Shown here: piece by piece, positions 20,369 through 31,346 of the stretch | Layout: each line of letters starts with the position of its first letter | How positions within the stretch are numbered: position 1 is the first letter of the stretch | From: Omphalotus guepiniiformis | Lineage: Eukaryota; Basidiomycota; Agaricomycetes; Agaricales; Omphalotaceae | Assembly: GCA_028554645.1 (NCBI GenBank) | Contig: JAQOOI010000038.1 | Location: 124,001 to 188,000, forward strand | Length of the DNA stretch: 64,000 nucleotides | Reading direction: 5' to 3' | Position numbers and translations under genes: made by a program | The notes under the pieces: generated by a model | The model's input: only the letters and a program-made list of their open reading frames with translations | Database searches by the model: none | What the model was told of the DNA's origin: nothing

Positions 20369-21117
20369 TTTACTAGGAAGTGAAAGATCTTCTACTCTGT
20401 AATTCTACTCTGTAACAATTTACACCTTTTGACTGTCAATTTCTTGTTTCTTGATCTCTTGACTTCTATCCATGCTTTCTATACTGTTGTAGTGACCTTT
20501 CTGTTGGAATGTGATATATACTGATGAACTGGTGAACTGGTGATACATTCTGCTATTGAACCTGACCAAGGTTAAGTGTAACAACATTGAATGTCAGTGT
20601 ATCATATCTCTGCAAATATTCAGAATGAACATGTAAACTTGAAGCCAGTTTTCAACAACTCAAGCCCAAACCAAGACTAAAATTGACAGCAAAGAAAGAC
20701 AAAACAGTATCCATGTATAGTTACCATGAAGCAATGTGTGAGTACTACTATGAAGATGTGGATAAGGACAGGGTAAGTACCATAGCAATGAGTAGAACAA
20801 TAGAACATAACGAAGTAATGGACACAAAAAGAAATAGATAAGTTCAATAGCAAATTTGAGCGGAAATGGAACCAGTGAAAACTGATATGCAAATCCGAAA
20901 CTGAATAACCTATGTTGACTTGTCAGGGACCCAAAGTGTAATAGATAGATACCTCTCCTCCTCTCCCAGCTATCCTTTCCCCCTTCTCTCGCCCTTAACT
21001 TCCTGAACCCAGACATATACAAAAACATCAACAATGCCATCCTTCGACTACCAGACTGATATATCCACAGACGCAGAGACACCCATCACCCTGTCAGCAG
21101 GGATAAGACCAGACATA
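20369..21117. other. Intergenic; nothing firm
   Basis: AT-rich sequence between the convergent NACHT-ankyrin gene and the membrane protein gene. Open stretches on the minus strand (20660-21082) are hydrophobic but show no support as genes. Confidence 0.3.
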
Positions 21118-22632
21118 TCATATCGCGCCATTTGTGGTGGATGTATAGGCCGTCTCGAAACTGGGCCTCGAACTCGAACCGCCTACATAGGTTGCGCCTC
21201 CGTATCCATACCCCACAAAGAACGACTCCTGTGTATGCGTATGCGTATTTGACGGTGCGATAGATAATGTTCCGTCACCATCTAGGTCACCTTCACCCTC
21301 AATATCAAACGGTGAATGCGAACGCGTCGACGAATGCGACAAATCGCTACCTGACCAGCTCCTCTCCATCCCTTTCGGCGTAGGCCCCACAGGCCCTGTA
21401 ACACCCAACAACATCCCACTAGATATAGACCCCGCCCTTTGCTTTTTCCCTCTTACCCCTCGTCCATCGTCACCATTACCTCCCACCTCTCCATCCAATC
21501 CTTCTCCACCCTCCCACGACGACATTTCCTCACCTGCACCCATTACACCCCTCATGCCCCTCCTCATGACCTCACTCTCAAAGACCGGCACCGGCTTCGC
21601 CCTCTTGATATCTTCATCCAGCTCTCTTATCCCAGCCGGCACAATCGCCGACGAGAGCGTGTATATCGTCCCGCGTGTACCCTGGCGAGCGGGTATTGGA
21701 CGTGGGCGGAGGTGCGGGAGTGTCGGTGCAGGTGCGGCTATAGAGTGTGCAGAGCTGAAGGTCGAAGCAGAAGAGGAAGAGGGTGGGTTGGCGAAAGGGT
21801 TTTGAGGGTTCTCATCCTCACTCCGACGAGTTAAGAAGGGATTCGCAGAAGTGGGCGTAGTTGGGGGCATCTCGAACGGGTTTGAGTAGGGTGTGGAGGG
21901 GTGTTGCGGTGTAGAAGGTGTGAGAGGCCCCCGTTGAGGATCGGAAAATTCCCATATTCCGTTCGATAGACGTGTTGCGATGCGCATATTCTCCCCTGGT
22001 CTGTGGACTGTGCAAGTAGCAGTAGAGTCAGTATAACAAATAACAGCGAAAAAGAACGAATTGAGAGGAAAAAACTTACCAAACCTAGGTCCATCACCTG
22101 CAGGCGACCCAAAAGGTGTAATTTTCGACGCAATATGGTTCTTATCCACGACAGCGCCTTTACACTTTCCAACAAGCTCCATAGCACCTAACGTGAAGCT
22201 CATGCTCTTCTTCAGCCCTCCTCCTCCCTTTCTCTCGCCGTCTTCCAATTGCCCTTCCCCCTCAACCTTGCCCTTCCTATCTCCATCCCGTAACGAAGCT
22301 TGCATAGGTACAACCCGTCCTCCGTGCATAAGCGAATTCGGCGGTGCCTCTTCCGCCTCGACAGCGTACGGAGTCTTATCCTTCATCCTAAATGTCTTGT
22401 AAATGATAAAGGCTATCGCCACTGCTCCAAAGAGCCCGAGGACTAGACCGGTAACGAGGAGGCGGTGGTCCGTTGTTCCTGAGCTCGAAGAAAGAGAGAC
22501 ATCGGAGGCGAGGGGAGTAGAAAGAAGGGTGGTCGTTGAAGTTGACGAGGGAAATTCAGAGCGGGGTAGAATGGCGTTATAATGAGCGTGAGCGTTGATA
22601 TGGGCATTCAAGTGGTGTATATGCATATTCAT
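21118..22632 (-). CDS. Single-pass membrane protein with Ser/Pro-rich cytoplasmic tail
   Basis: Candidate starts are ATGs at 22632 and 22626 (the open frame runs slightly further up, so an upstream exon is possible). A His/Asn- then Ser/Thr-rich extracellular segment is followed by one membrane helix (LLVTGLVLGLFGAVAIAFII) and a basic stop-transfer KTFRMKDK. The rest is a long, disordered tail rich in Ser, Pro, Thr and Gly, with repeated NPF motifs (SNPFEMP, ANPFLTR, QNPFANP) that could bind EH-domain endocytic proteins. A 72-nt intron (22008-22079, GTAAGT...GCACAG) keeps the frame and is easily read as coding. Mushroom genomes have many such mid-sensor-like orphan proteins; function is not known. 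Confidence 0.65.
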   Translation of the reverse strand: MNMHIHHLNAHINAHAHYNAILPRSEFPSSTSTTTLLSTPLASDVSLSSSSGTTDHRLLVTGLVLGLFGAVAIAFIIYKTFRMKDKTPYAVEAEEAPPNSLMHGGRVVPMQASLRDGDRKGKVEGEGQLEDGERKGGGGLKKSMSFTLGAMELVGKCKGAVVDKNHIASKITPFGSPAGDGPRFGKFFPLNSFFFAVICYTDSTATCTVHRPGENMRIATRLSNGIWEFSDPQRGPLTPSTPQHPSTPYSNPFEMPPTTPTSANPFLTRRSEDENPQNPFANPPSSSSASTFSSAHSIAAPAPTLPHLRPRPIPARQGTRGTIYTLSSAIVPAGIRELDEDIKRAKPVPVFESEVMRRGMRGVMGAGEEMSSWEGGEGLDGEVGGNGDDGRGVRGKKQRAGSISSGMLLGVTGPVGPTPKGMERSWSGSDLSHSSTRSHSPFDIEGEGDLDGDGTLSIAPSNTHTHTQESFFVGYGYGGATYVGGSSSRPSFETAYTSTTNGAI

Positions 22633-23147
22633 CGCGCATATATTCACTTGTATTTATTTCCTCGTATTCGACGAGCGTCGCCGGCGTGAGCAACCACAAG
22701 ATGAGATACTCCCAACCAGTCACCGCCTAAATGTGACTGTAACCGTAGACACTAGTCAGTGTAAAAAGTATCACGATAGCAACAACAAAGCGAGTTACCT
22801 GTTTTTACTTTAACGAACGTGGCGAATGAAAGGAATGGAGAAAAGAGTGTGCGAGCGTCGTGAACTGGAAGCGAGTTCGTTAATGTCAACGATGAACGTA
22901 CGGACGGAACCCCGGCCAGCGGATCCTCATGACCTGTTCATGCAGAGCTCATGACTCTAAGAAAATACTCCCAGCCCAAGATTTACATACACCGTACACG
23001 TCCCGACCGACCAGATTAATATTCCTGAAGTATCCCGAGTCTAATTAACGACTGGCTCTTTAAATTATGCTACTAGTCTTTGCCACATTCACCTGTACAC
23101 TTAATCATACAACTAATATGTTCTTTACTGCACGACGCAAATTTGTT

Positions 23148-23230
23148 GCCCGCCTAGCTCAATCGGATAGAGCGTCAGACTCTTACGCGGGTTAATCTGA
23201 AGGCTGCGAGTTCGACCCTCGCGGTGGGCT
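23148..23230 (+). tRNA. tRNA-Lys(CTT) with a ~9-nt intron
   Basis: The acceptor stem is GCCCGCC/GGTGGGC, the D arm TAGCTCAATCGGATAGAGC, and the anticodon stem CAGA/TCTG around loop CTCTTA-A with anticodon CTT. An insertion of about 9 nt (CGCGGGTTA) sits after position 37, where eukaryotic tRNA introns are found. The T arm is CGAGTTCGACCCTCG. The discriminator base is T. A run of five T at 23251-23255 fits Pol III termination. Its 3' end matches the primer binding site of the retrotransposon at 53264. Confidence 0.93.
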
Positions 23231-23455
23231 ATTAGATAATAATCGTTCCTCTTTTTGGCTTAAAATGATTAGCAACAGAAACCGCTCTTGCTTCAATCAT
23301 GATTTTATTGGTGTGTACCATTACCACTACGTTCGCTGGTTGATTACAGCTACAAAGACTGACAATTTGAATGTTTGTTATTCAGATTGTATTGAGAGAC
23401 CAAGCAACGGGAGAATAAAACACAGGGACTTTTGAGGGAAGTAAGTGATCAAGGA

Positions 23456-23806
23456 TTACTTTTGGCGGCCAAGATTGCGGGTCCTGCAAGGAAACTGACC
23501 CTCAAGGAGGAGGAAACACACCCTACTGCTTGGCCGTGGGCAGTCACCAGTCAAAGTTTGTCTACGTATTGTCTCTTTGAAGCGCGACCCCAGGCGTAGC
23601 TGGTTAAAAACTTGTTGAGGGTGAATCTTCGACGGCATACGTGTAACTCTTTGCTCCTCTTCATTATTGTCACAACTCTGACACTCTGAACTTCCAAAAT
23701 CTGACTCCCGATCGAACCTTTGCGTGACGTGAAGTAGCATCGCTCCGTGAGTGGTGAGCCCTACACCATATTCATACACGCACCAACCGTTACGCCCAAT
23801 GATCAA
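23456..23806 (-). CDS. Hypothetical ORF, probable exon
   Basis: The frame encodes LIIGRNGWCVYEYGVGLTTH followed by a polar region. An acceptor-like ACCTTAG precedes it, and a coding-like segment (YVFRRPDGWDMLKNLTIRK) lies upstream at about 24000-24071 between splice-like sites, but the frames did not join cleanly. It may be part of a decayed multi-exon gene. No family recognised. Confidence 0.3.
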   Translation of the reverse strand: MIIGRNGWCVYEYGVGLTTHGAMLLHVTQRFDRESDFGSSECQSCDNNEEEQRVTRMPSKIHPQQVFNQLRLGSRFKETIRRQTLTGDCPRPSSRVCFLLLEGQFPCRTRNLGRQK

Positions 23807-26800
23807 TTCTCCTAAGGTATAATTGGCAGTGAGTCAGAGTGAAGGGGGCAAGGGAGTGAGGATGTAAAAGCTACAAAAGTGTTCGCTCCCCTGGATGGTA
23901 AACTACTCACTTCATATCAAGACGCTCAGTGTTGACAGGGCGTTAGGATCTCGGTCAATTCAGCGGATCACATTGCACAAGATACTTTACACTGACCTTT
24001 CGGATTGTTAGATTCTTCAACATATCCCATCCGTCAGGGCGGCGGAATACATACATATCCATTCCAAATGCTAGAACACACCGAGCCTATTTCAATTGAA
24101 TCAGAAAGTTTTAGGGTACGCACACCTTGCTGAATATAAGGATATATGCGCGCGCCTTGGACCTCTCTATTCAGGTTGCTGCCATGGAAGTTGATTCAAG
24201 AGCGCTTTGGATTTGTAGGCGTCAAAATAATCGGCGCTTGCTGGTTCGGCAAACGCCTGCCGCGAGGCCGCGTGTCGATTTGTTGCATACCACCAGGACG
24301 GAAAAAACTCCCACTGTTCAAAGCATTGAAGGTTCTGGCGCCTGTAAGTGGTTCGTATCCTATCTGAATTCACTCGTGGAAGATGCTCACTATCATTCTT
24401 GCTGGTCTAGAGTCCTTGCATCTATGGTAATTGCCTTGGTCTATGTATATTCTCCGAGGTCCTGCATACAGATTCGTTATCTTTCAGTGACCACATGTTT
24501 TGTGGTCGGCGATACATGTCGGGTCAGTCGTTGATTCGTTCCTGGCCTCAGCGAACTTCTTACAAGCCCCGTGGTTCTCGCTGCGTGAGTGAGATGCTCC
24601 ATGATAGACCTTGCAGTGCTTCAATATCACTACTTAGTGTCAGTAATTCACTAGGCTTGTGGCACGACATTGGGAAATACAGCGAGCTCACCGGACTCAA
24701 GATCAAGAAAGTAGAACTCCTGAATTGTTTACGGTATCACTATGTACTTAGTATCATTTCTTCGCAGGCCTTTCTTCCTCCGATTCGGTAACTTCTTCAG
24801 TTGAAGAACCCCGCCATAGTCGGTACGAAAAGCTGGTGAAATGGACAATCTAGCAATAGATGCCACAGTTCAAGTTGCCGCTGGTATCATCTCCGGCCTT
24901 CAAGGAAAGGGAGAAGCATTGACAACGCTGGAATTGGGTTCGAGCTTATGCACGTTTGGTGCGTTCCTCTTCGTTGTCGATTCGATTGACATAGTAACAT
25001 AGTCCTTCTATCGCTAGCGTGCATACTTCAAGCCTCGCGGCGTACTATGTAGCTCGTAGACATATAGCGGCCATCTTTAGTTGCCGACTTTGGTGCTCCG
25101 GTGTTCAAGGAAGCAAGGAGTTTGGACTTCGAACTGGAAATTGGGCCCTTTGAAGAACCCGGCGCCTCCAGTAGGATCTTGAGGGACGGGTGCGTACGCA
25201 GCAACGTCAGACCCATATCACACTAACTTCGTTAAAGGGCTCTATTACTCACCTGGTCGCGGAAACTCTTGAACCTATACCACTGTATTCAACGCACGGC
25301 ATCCCGCCTGCACACATGCATAGTACCACGCTCACTCTAAGACATTTTTGGAGTCCTGATTGTTGATTGGAACATGGCAGAACCTCCCGCTTTTCCTCCC
25401 GCTTTCCTTTCCCCTCGGCTTTTCACCTTTCACTCCGTCGAAGTTGTCTGACACGTAGTATTTCCTTGAAAGGACGTAGGAGCTTTCTTACACCGGCGTA
25501 CTGTATTATTGTCAGGGGCGCAGTCACCGCACCGCTGGTGGATGAATCATACCACTGGAACTTATTCTGTTTCTATTGATTACTCGACCCGAACAAAACA
25601 TTTCTTCCCCAAACCATGAGTATGTTCTATACTCGACACTCGAAGTCTCCGTTCTCCTGCGATGCGGTACATACACCGCGTGCGATTCTCAGCCGAACAA
25701 GTCATGTTGGCAATGGTATTAGCGGGAGGTTAGTAAAGCTTTGGTGTATGGTATGTTGGTTCCTTACTAGTTCTCCGTCACTGCTCATATATCGTTACGA
25801 CGTTTTTCAAATTGAAAGTGTTCGTAAACAGTTTTCTTGTGTCACTGACGGTGGTGATTTCGCTTCTTTCAACTTGTCCGCCGGTACATCAAATGGGTTT
25901 TGAACCCTCAGTCCTAGTGCAGCACCGATGAGCCTATAGATTTGGTTCTGGCTGGACCTTTTCGATTCGCCAATGAACTGCTCAATTCAAGTCTTGAGCT
26001 GCTTGGGCCGGGAAAGAGCTTTTCCGATCCGGCATTGCATCTTGTCTAACACTGTACTCAGGCTTAAGCTCAACCTGCAACTTCATTCCTTTATGATGAT
26101 TTACATTGACATGCTCTAATAGTAAAAAACCTGTGGATAGAATATGTCCAGAGTGGCGAATCAAATCATCCCGACGATCATCAGCTGTATCTCCATACAT
26201 ATAATAATTCAGAATAATCCTTCTTCCCCCTGCATGCCATCTGTCTGTCGTCCCGGTCGTGTTTAGGTGTTATTGCGGTTGCAGTATCCAAGGACTCAGG
26301 AGCCCCCAAGCCGCGCCTCATTGGAGAATCTCAACATCTCGACGGAGCGACGGATTTGACTTCCATTGCATGTCTGACAGACAATCATGTTTGGAGTTGA
26401 AGAACATCACCATAACCATGTGTATGTGCATTGGTTTAACAACCTCTGATTGCTTTTCAAGTCGCCTAAGGGATAAAGGTTCGATTCAAGTTCAAGTTAC
26501 GAGCCCCGTTGCGAAAATATATGCTGTCATGCGGGGGGTCGTAGTTCCTAAACTCCTTTCGGTTGCAAATTTGAATGCAAATCACTCGTGTGTTTTGCGC
26601 GGGATGTTGATCCAAGTTGAAGCAGGCCAACTCACGTTACAAAATAGGACTTCCTTCGTGGTGAGAATAGGAATAGAAAGTTTTGGGCGGTGATTTCTGG
26701 TACGTACTTCTAGAGAGTCGCGCTCCTGACACTGATGACTGAGCTACGACTATAGACCTTCCCGCCTTTCTGATGTCTTTCTGATTCAAGGTCAAATTTG

Positions 26801-27453
26801 TCTCGACTCTCGATAGGCTGTCAAGGGTGATGGTTCCAATTAAATTCTTTGCATTTCGTGGCACAGGTCGCCGTTCTATATCTGCCATCTGCACATCCAG
26901 CAGCTTCGTCAGCCGTCACTGACGCAGGTTCGTTGACATGCTGAGAAAGTAGCTGTGGGTCATCGTGGTCTAGAGCCTGTCTTTACTTCTGCGAAATGGT
27001 TCTTGGAGTTTCGAGCGTACACTTGGGGTTGCATGTAAGCGCGTCTCGGTTCGTACGTATGAGACCAGTTTGTTTATGCTCACCTGGTCACAGATAATTT
27101 TTCGATCAGTGAGATGAGCTTTTCGACTCTAGGCATGATCAGCCATAGCTCTAGAAATGTAAGTGCTGTCTTCTTTTACCCGCCGCGATACGACGGGTGT
27201 TGACGATGGCGGTGGCCTTCTTTTTTACCAAGCCTCGGGTTTTGGCATCTTCACGATTAATTCTTAGTTTTGGCGATGAATGTCAAAGCGGTGAGATCAG
27301 AGCTCCGTTCTTCGAGTCTCCAGCTGACTGACTAGTACGCTAATGAGCAACTGGCGACTTCAAGGACTCCGAGTACTTTCGCGATATTCGTATTTTTTTG
27401 GACTTCTGATTAGGCTCTTGAATAATTCTGGTCTAAACTTTTTCACGTAAAGG
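23807..27453. other. Gene-poor stretch with coding-like fragments
   Basis: Isolated minus-strand fragments have good amino-acid character, for example 24170-24340 (FEQWEFFPSWWYATN) and 26700-26894 (MADIERRPVPRNAKNLIG with TLDSLSRVETNL), each bounded by splice-like sites. I could not build one continuous model. Remnants of one or more degenerate genes are likely. Confidence 0.25.
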
Positions 27454-27732
27454 CTACTGGCACCAGTGTTCGAGGCAAGTTCGAGAACGCTCATCTCTTC
27501 GAGCACCTCCGAATCTCCGTCTGCACTCTGAAGCTGCTGCTTCTACAGCCGGGATGTTTAGAAGAGCCAGAATTTTTTCATCATATACCTGGTTCTCCGC
27601 CGATTCCTTGCGTTTCGAGCTGGACTTTGCGATGTCCGAAGGACTTCTCATCAACATTCTCTCATTCTTTGTATCGTCGCCAGATCCGAGCCTTGGGAGC
27701 CCAATCATGTTCTTAAAACTCAATATTCCCAT
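27454..27732 (-). CDS. Hypothetical protein, N-terminal exon
   Basis: An ATG at 27730-27732 starts MGILSFKNMIGLPRLGSGDD, followed by a Ser/Lys-rich stretch and a helical segment EKILALLNIPAVEAAASECR, then a stop. It could be the first exon of the minus-strand fragments to its left. No known domain. Confidence 0.3.
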   Translation of the reverse strand: MGILSFKNMIGLPRLGSGDDTKNERMLMRSPSDIAKSSSKRKESAENQVYDEKILALLNIPAVEAAASECRRRFGGARRDERSRTCLEHWCQ

Positions 27733-30700
27733 CGCCTTGCGTTGGAGATAGATGTGCACAGGATCTACCGTCACCCGTGGTTCTCTCTTGATATTGTTTT
27801 GAGTCCGCGATAGTATAACAAACTAGATGCATTTGCCCTATCACATAGCAAGACTCATTTCGGAGGAACAAACTGTGATCTACTGCCTGAATGGGTACTA
27901 TCTTGTACCTTGAAAACTTTTCTTCCATTCTGTTGCATTCCATGTATTCATCAAGTGTCGATGTGCTGTCGCTACATCACTTATGAAACAAACGAGCATC
28001 AGTCTTCCATCCCCCACTTATATGGGTAACACTTCGTTTCTGATAAGCCCGGATAAGACACAGGGCCCGTGACATTCGATATGCACACTGTGAAAATCTT
28101 CGAGCTTGCAAGAAAAGAAGCTGAGCTGAGATACTTCGAGTGCTTGAGAACAGATGGAGGCTTGACGGAGTGGAGGAGAAGGAGAACAAGCGGCGGTGGC
28201 ACACGTGCCAAGCTCTGGCGTCGGTGGGAGATTCCCTTGTACGTAGTTCAACGTCGTTCTCTATTATCATCACGCTAACGGGTTGCAGTTGAATGTGAAA
28301 CGCAGTGGATACCCCTGTACAACTATAGGGAGTTTAAAGATCCACCGAGCAATGCGGTCCTCGTCGAAGAGTGGTTGATACGGCTCGTCGGATTGAAAAA
28401 ATGGTCAGTAAATGAATGATCGTAGGGTCCTACGGACACAAATGACATGCTGATGTGCTCCAAGCATCAACGTGTCGCCTCAAACTGCAACGATACGTCC
28501 ATCTTACCCACATGCCCACTGAAGCCCAGTGAGCTCTAAAGGCATCGCCGTAAGATCCTACCCCTACAACTCATGATCCACTGACGCTCGTTCACTGTGC
28601 GACCAGTACATTTTGAAAGCAAACTCAGTCACGGCCATCTTTCCACCGTTAACTTATCACAGCAAAAGTGTCAGAACGACGTGCACGCTACGACGTCGCA
28701 CGAGCGTCCTCGACGTTATACTTACTTGCCTAATGCTCCGCTCCGCGCCAGGAACAACGCTGCAGCTATCTAAACGCCCGTCGATGATCAAAACTGATCA
28801 GTGCCAATCTTTTGAACTGGAGTTCGCGCCTCGACCGGGTTTCTGGTAATTCGACATCCTCTGTTATCGGTAGTCTGATGAAGACCGTGTACATGTGGTG
28901 ATTCAGTGGTGATTCCTCTTCACGGAAATTCCCGTGAAGTATGTACGTAGATACGTACTCATGTGACTCGCTAGATCAGCTCAAGCACCATTGGCTGTAC
29001 AAGAAATCGGCGTTGTCTGTGGAGCTATGTCATAGGGAAAGTTATGTGGTTGAACCTCCGAACACTTCATCACTGTCATTAATACTGTGCATTACTTGCA
29101 CCGACGCGGGGTTGGGGTTGTGAGTCAATGATAAATACAGAGGTCCACTGTATGTACCTCCTAACGCCGTCGAATTCTGATGTAGTGGTACAGCTTCGTG
29201 TGTGGACCTCCCTCCAAGTTCAGGGTCGGATGCCCCATCAGCGCTTCAGCGTACCCAGCATTGACTGTCCCAACTAGCGCCAGTTGATGTTATCCAAGAC
29301 CACTGTCAGCTACTTTATGTCACCAGCAAAAGTTGCTTCTCATGGGGCTCTGCAGTACTAGTGCCAGTGCCTATAGCACATGTGGTGCAGGCGCGTGAAT
29401 TCCTGCGTTAGCAAACCACGTACTTTGGAGAGGCTAAGACAATCGATAACATTCAGTATTCAAAAAGTAGTTAAACACGCACACTGAATCCAAATCAAAT
29501 CTGGCTACGAAGATCTGATTGTTTGTGTCCAACTCTGAATTTCGATTGTCCAAGATCATTTCAGGACCGAGTCGCGGAGTCGCGGGAAAGCCCCCTTAAT
29601 AGTCGGGTTCAGGTGGTGACGCTGTAGCTATGTAGATGTCGAGTATTCAATGTTCATTGCTATGATGAGCCCACATGCCTTCTTCATAAGATACAGGAGA
29701 CGCTGGGCCTATTACTCATTAATGACTGTAATCATTGTTCATCCCCTGGATATCGTCATGATGAGTTGGCCTCAAACTCGAGAAAGTAGGTGACTCACCG
29801 ATCCCCGTCGGGGCCAAGAGTACCGGTACGGCGGTACCAGCTTTCTCACCGTCAGCGACAAAGGAGACTCGTTTACGTTCAAGGAAAGCATCAGACTGAA
29901 AAGCACAGCGAGAATGATAGAGGTAGGCGGAAAGATCATCAGCACCAAGTGAGGCCATAGGTAGCACGTATGGACTTACCACAGCCTGCTCTAGCCAGGT
30001 AGGTGGTTCGAATCTAGTAGTAAGTATTTCAATTTCTTATATCTTGCGCCTTTTGTCTAGCGGGAGAAGGACGTGAATTCGGAGCACGATTATTCACTTT
30101 GCTTCTATTAGGGAATCCAGAAGATCCTGCACATCCCTTCGTGATTGCCCGTAAGTAGAGTGTAGATAAATCCGATTGTTCATGGATCGCTTGGCGTTAC
30201 GGTCCATCTTGGTTCAACTGTGGTTCGTGTGATGTGCCGTGGTCTGCTTGTGTGTAGAACGAGATGATGTTCACTTACAAGTTCGCCCGGTTGTTTTGCT
30301 CTCCGTGTAGCTATCGTAGCTATCCAGTGCAATTCGTTTTCGGGTTGCGCAAATCAATCTTACAGCACTGAAGATATGAATATGATGAGATACTCCTATA
30401 TGCTAGCTATGGGAGTGCGTTCACCTGTATTTCGTTGAGCGTTCGGAGTTTTCACCTTCCCCTCCATGTACCCCGAGATTACATTGATCCGGCGAGATCG
30501 AACGTGCATAGCTTTTGGGGAGTCACATATGTTATCATGGTTGATATGTATGATTGAATTCGAGGAGTCGAACTGAGGTCTCTCCATGTTCACTGTAAAT
30601 CCTCGGCGCAAGCATTGGATCCATCTTCATTCTAAAGGCAAAAAGATAAATGATCAATGATTTGGATTACGTGCGTTTGATGACTACTTACAGAACGGCT

Positions 30701-31346
30701 AGTTGGTCAGTTAATGAAATGGCGAAAAGTGAAATTCATAATGAAAAGATCTCGCCTCTTTCGTAACAATGTTATCACCTGTTATCACATGTGGAGTTGA
30801 AGTATTTGAGTTATGGCAAAATTTGTGGCTCCACCGCAGTCTGGAGGTGAAGAGAATAGTGAGCCTCAAAGAGATCACCAAACAGTTTTGAGAAGACTAT
30901 GCTCACGCTTCGCAACTTCTGCACTATTCATGGCATTCCCCAACCATCGTGTCAAAACATCGTGTCAAAAGAGATCAATCATCATGGAGTATTTGACTTC
31001 CTTCTATTTTTATCGAGCAGAGACGTGTCATAACAGTTCCAAGAGGCGAGGCCGACGATTGCTATGGTCTTCACACTAAGTGCTGCATGCAGTGGAAGTG
31101 GCCCTCATCAACGAAAACGACGAGCAATGACGAGAGAACGTAAGAATTAATAAAATTCAAAAGGATGTGCGGGGAAGGGATGTTCTGACACAGCCACAAT
31201 TCCCATGTGATGCCGGGCGGCGACTCGAGCCCTTGCGCTCGTGAGCATTCGTTGGACCCGCTGCCACACCCATCCCTCGGGAAGGCTTTCCTGCCTTCTT
31301 TCCTTCCTACCACCATCATCTCTACTCTCCTCCTTGTAGACAACAC
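27733..31346. other. Gene-poor stretch
   Basis: Short coding-like fragments only. At 29813-30015 on the minus strand two exon-like pieces (PPTWLEQAV and SDAFLERKRVSFVADGEKAG) are separated by a clean GTAAGT...TTTTCAG intron. At 28150-28390 on the plus strand two pieces can be spliced (RRWHTCQALASVGDSL then LNVKRSGYPC). None is recognisable. The last 100 bp should hold the promoter of the GH5 gene. Confidence 0.25.

Noticed and set aside
31071..31346. Minus-strand ORF upstream of the GH5 gene
   Set aside because: Low-complexity, no good homology features, and it overlaps the likely promoter and 5' UTR of the GH5 gene.
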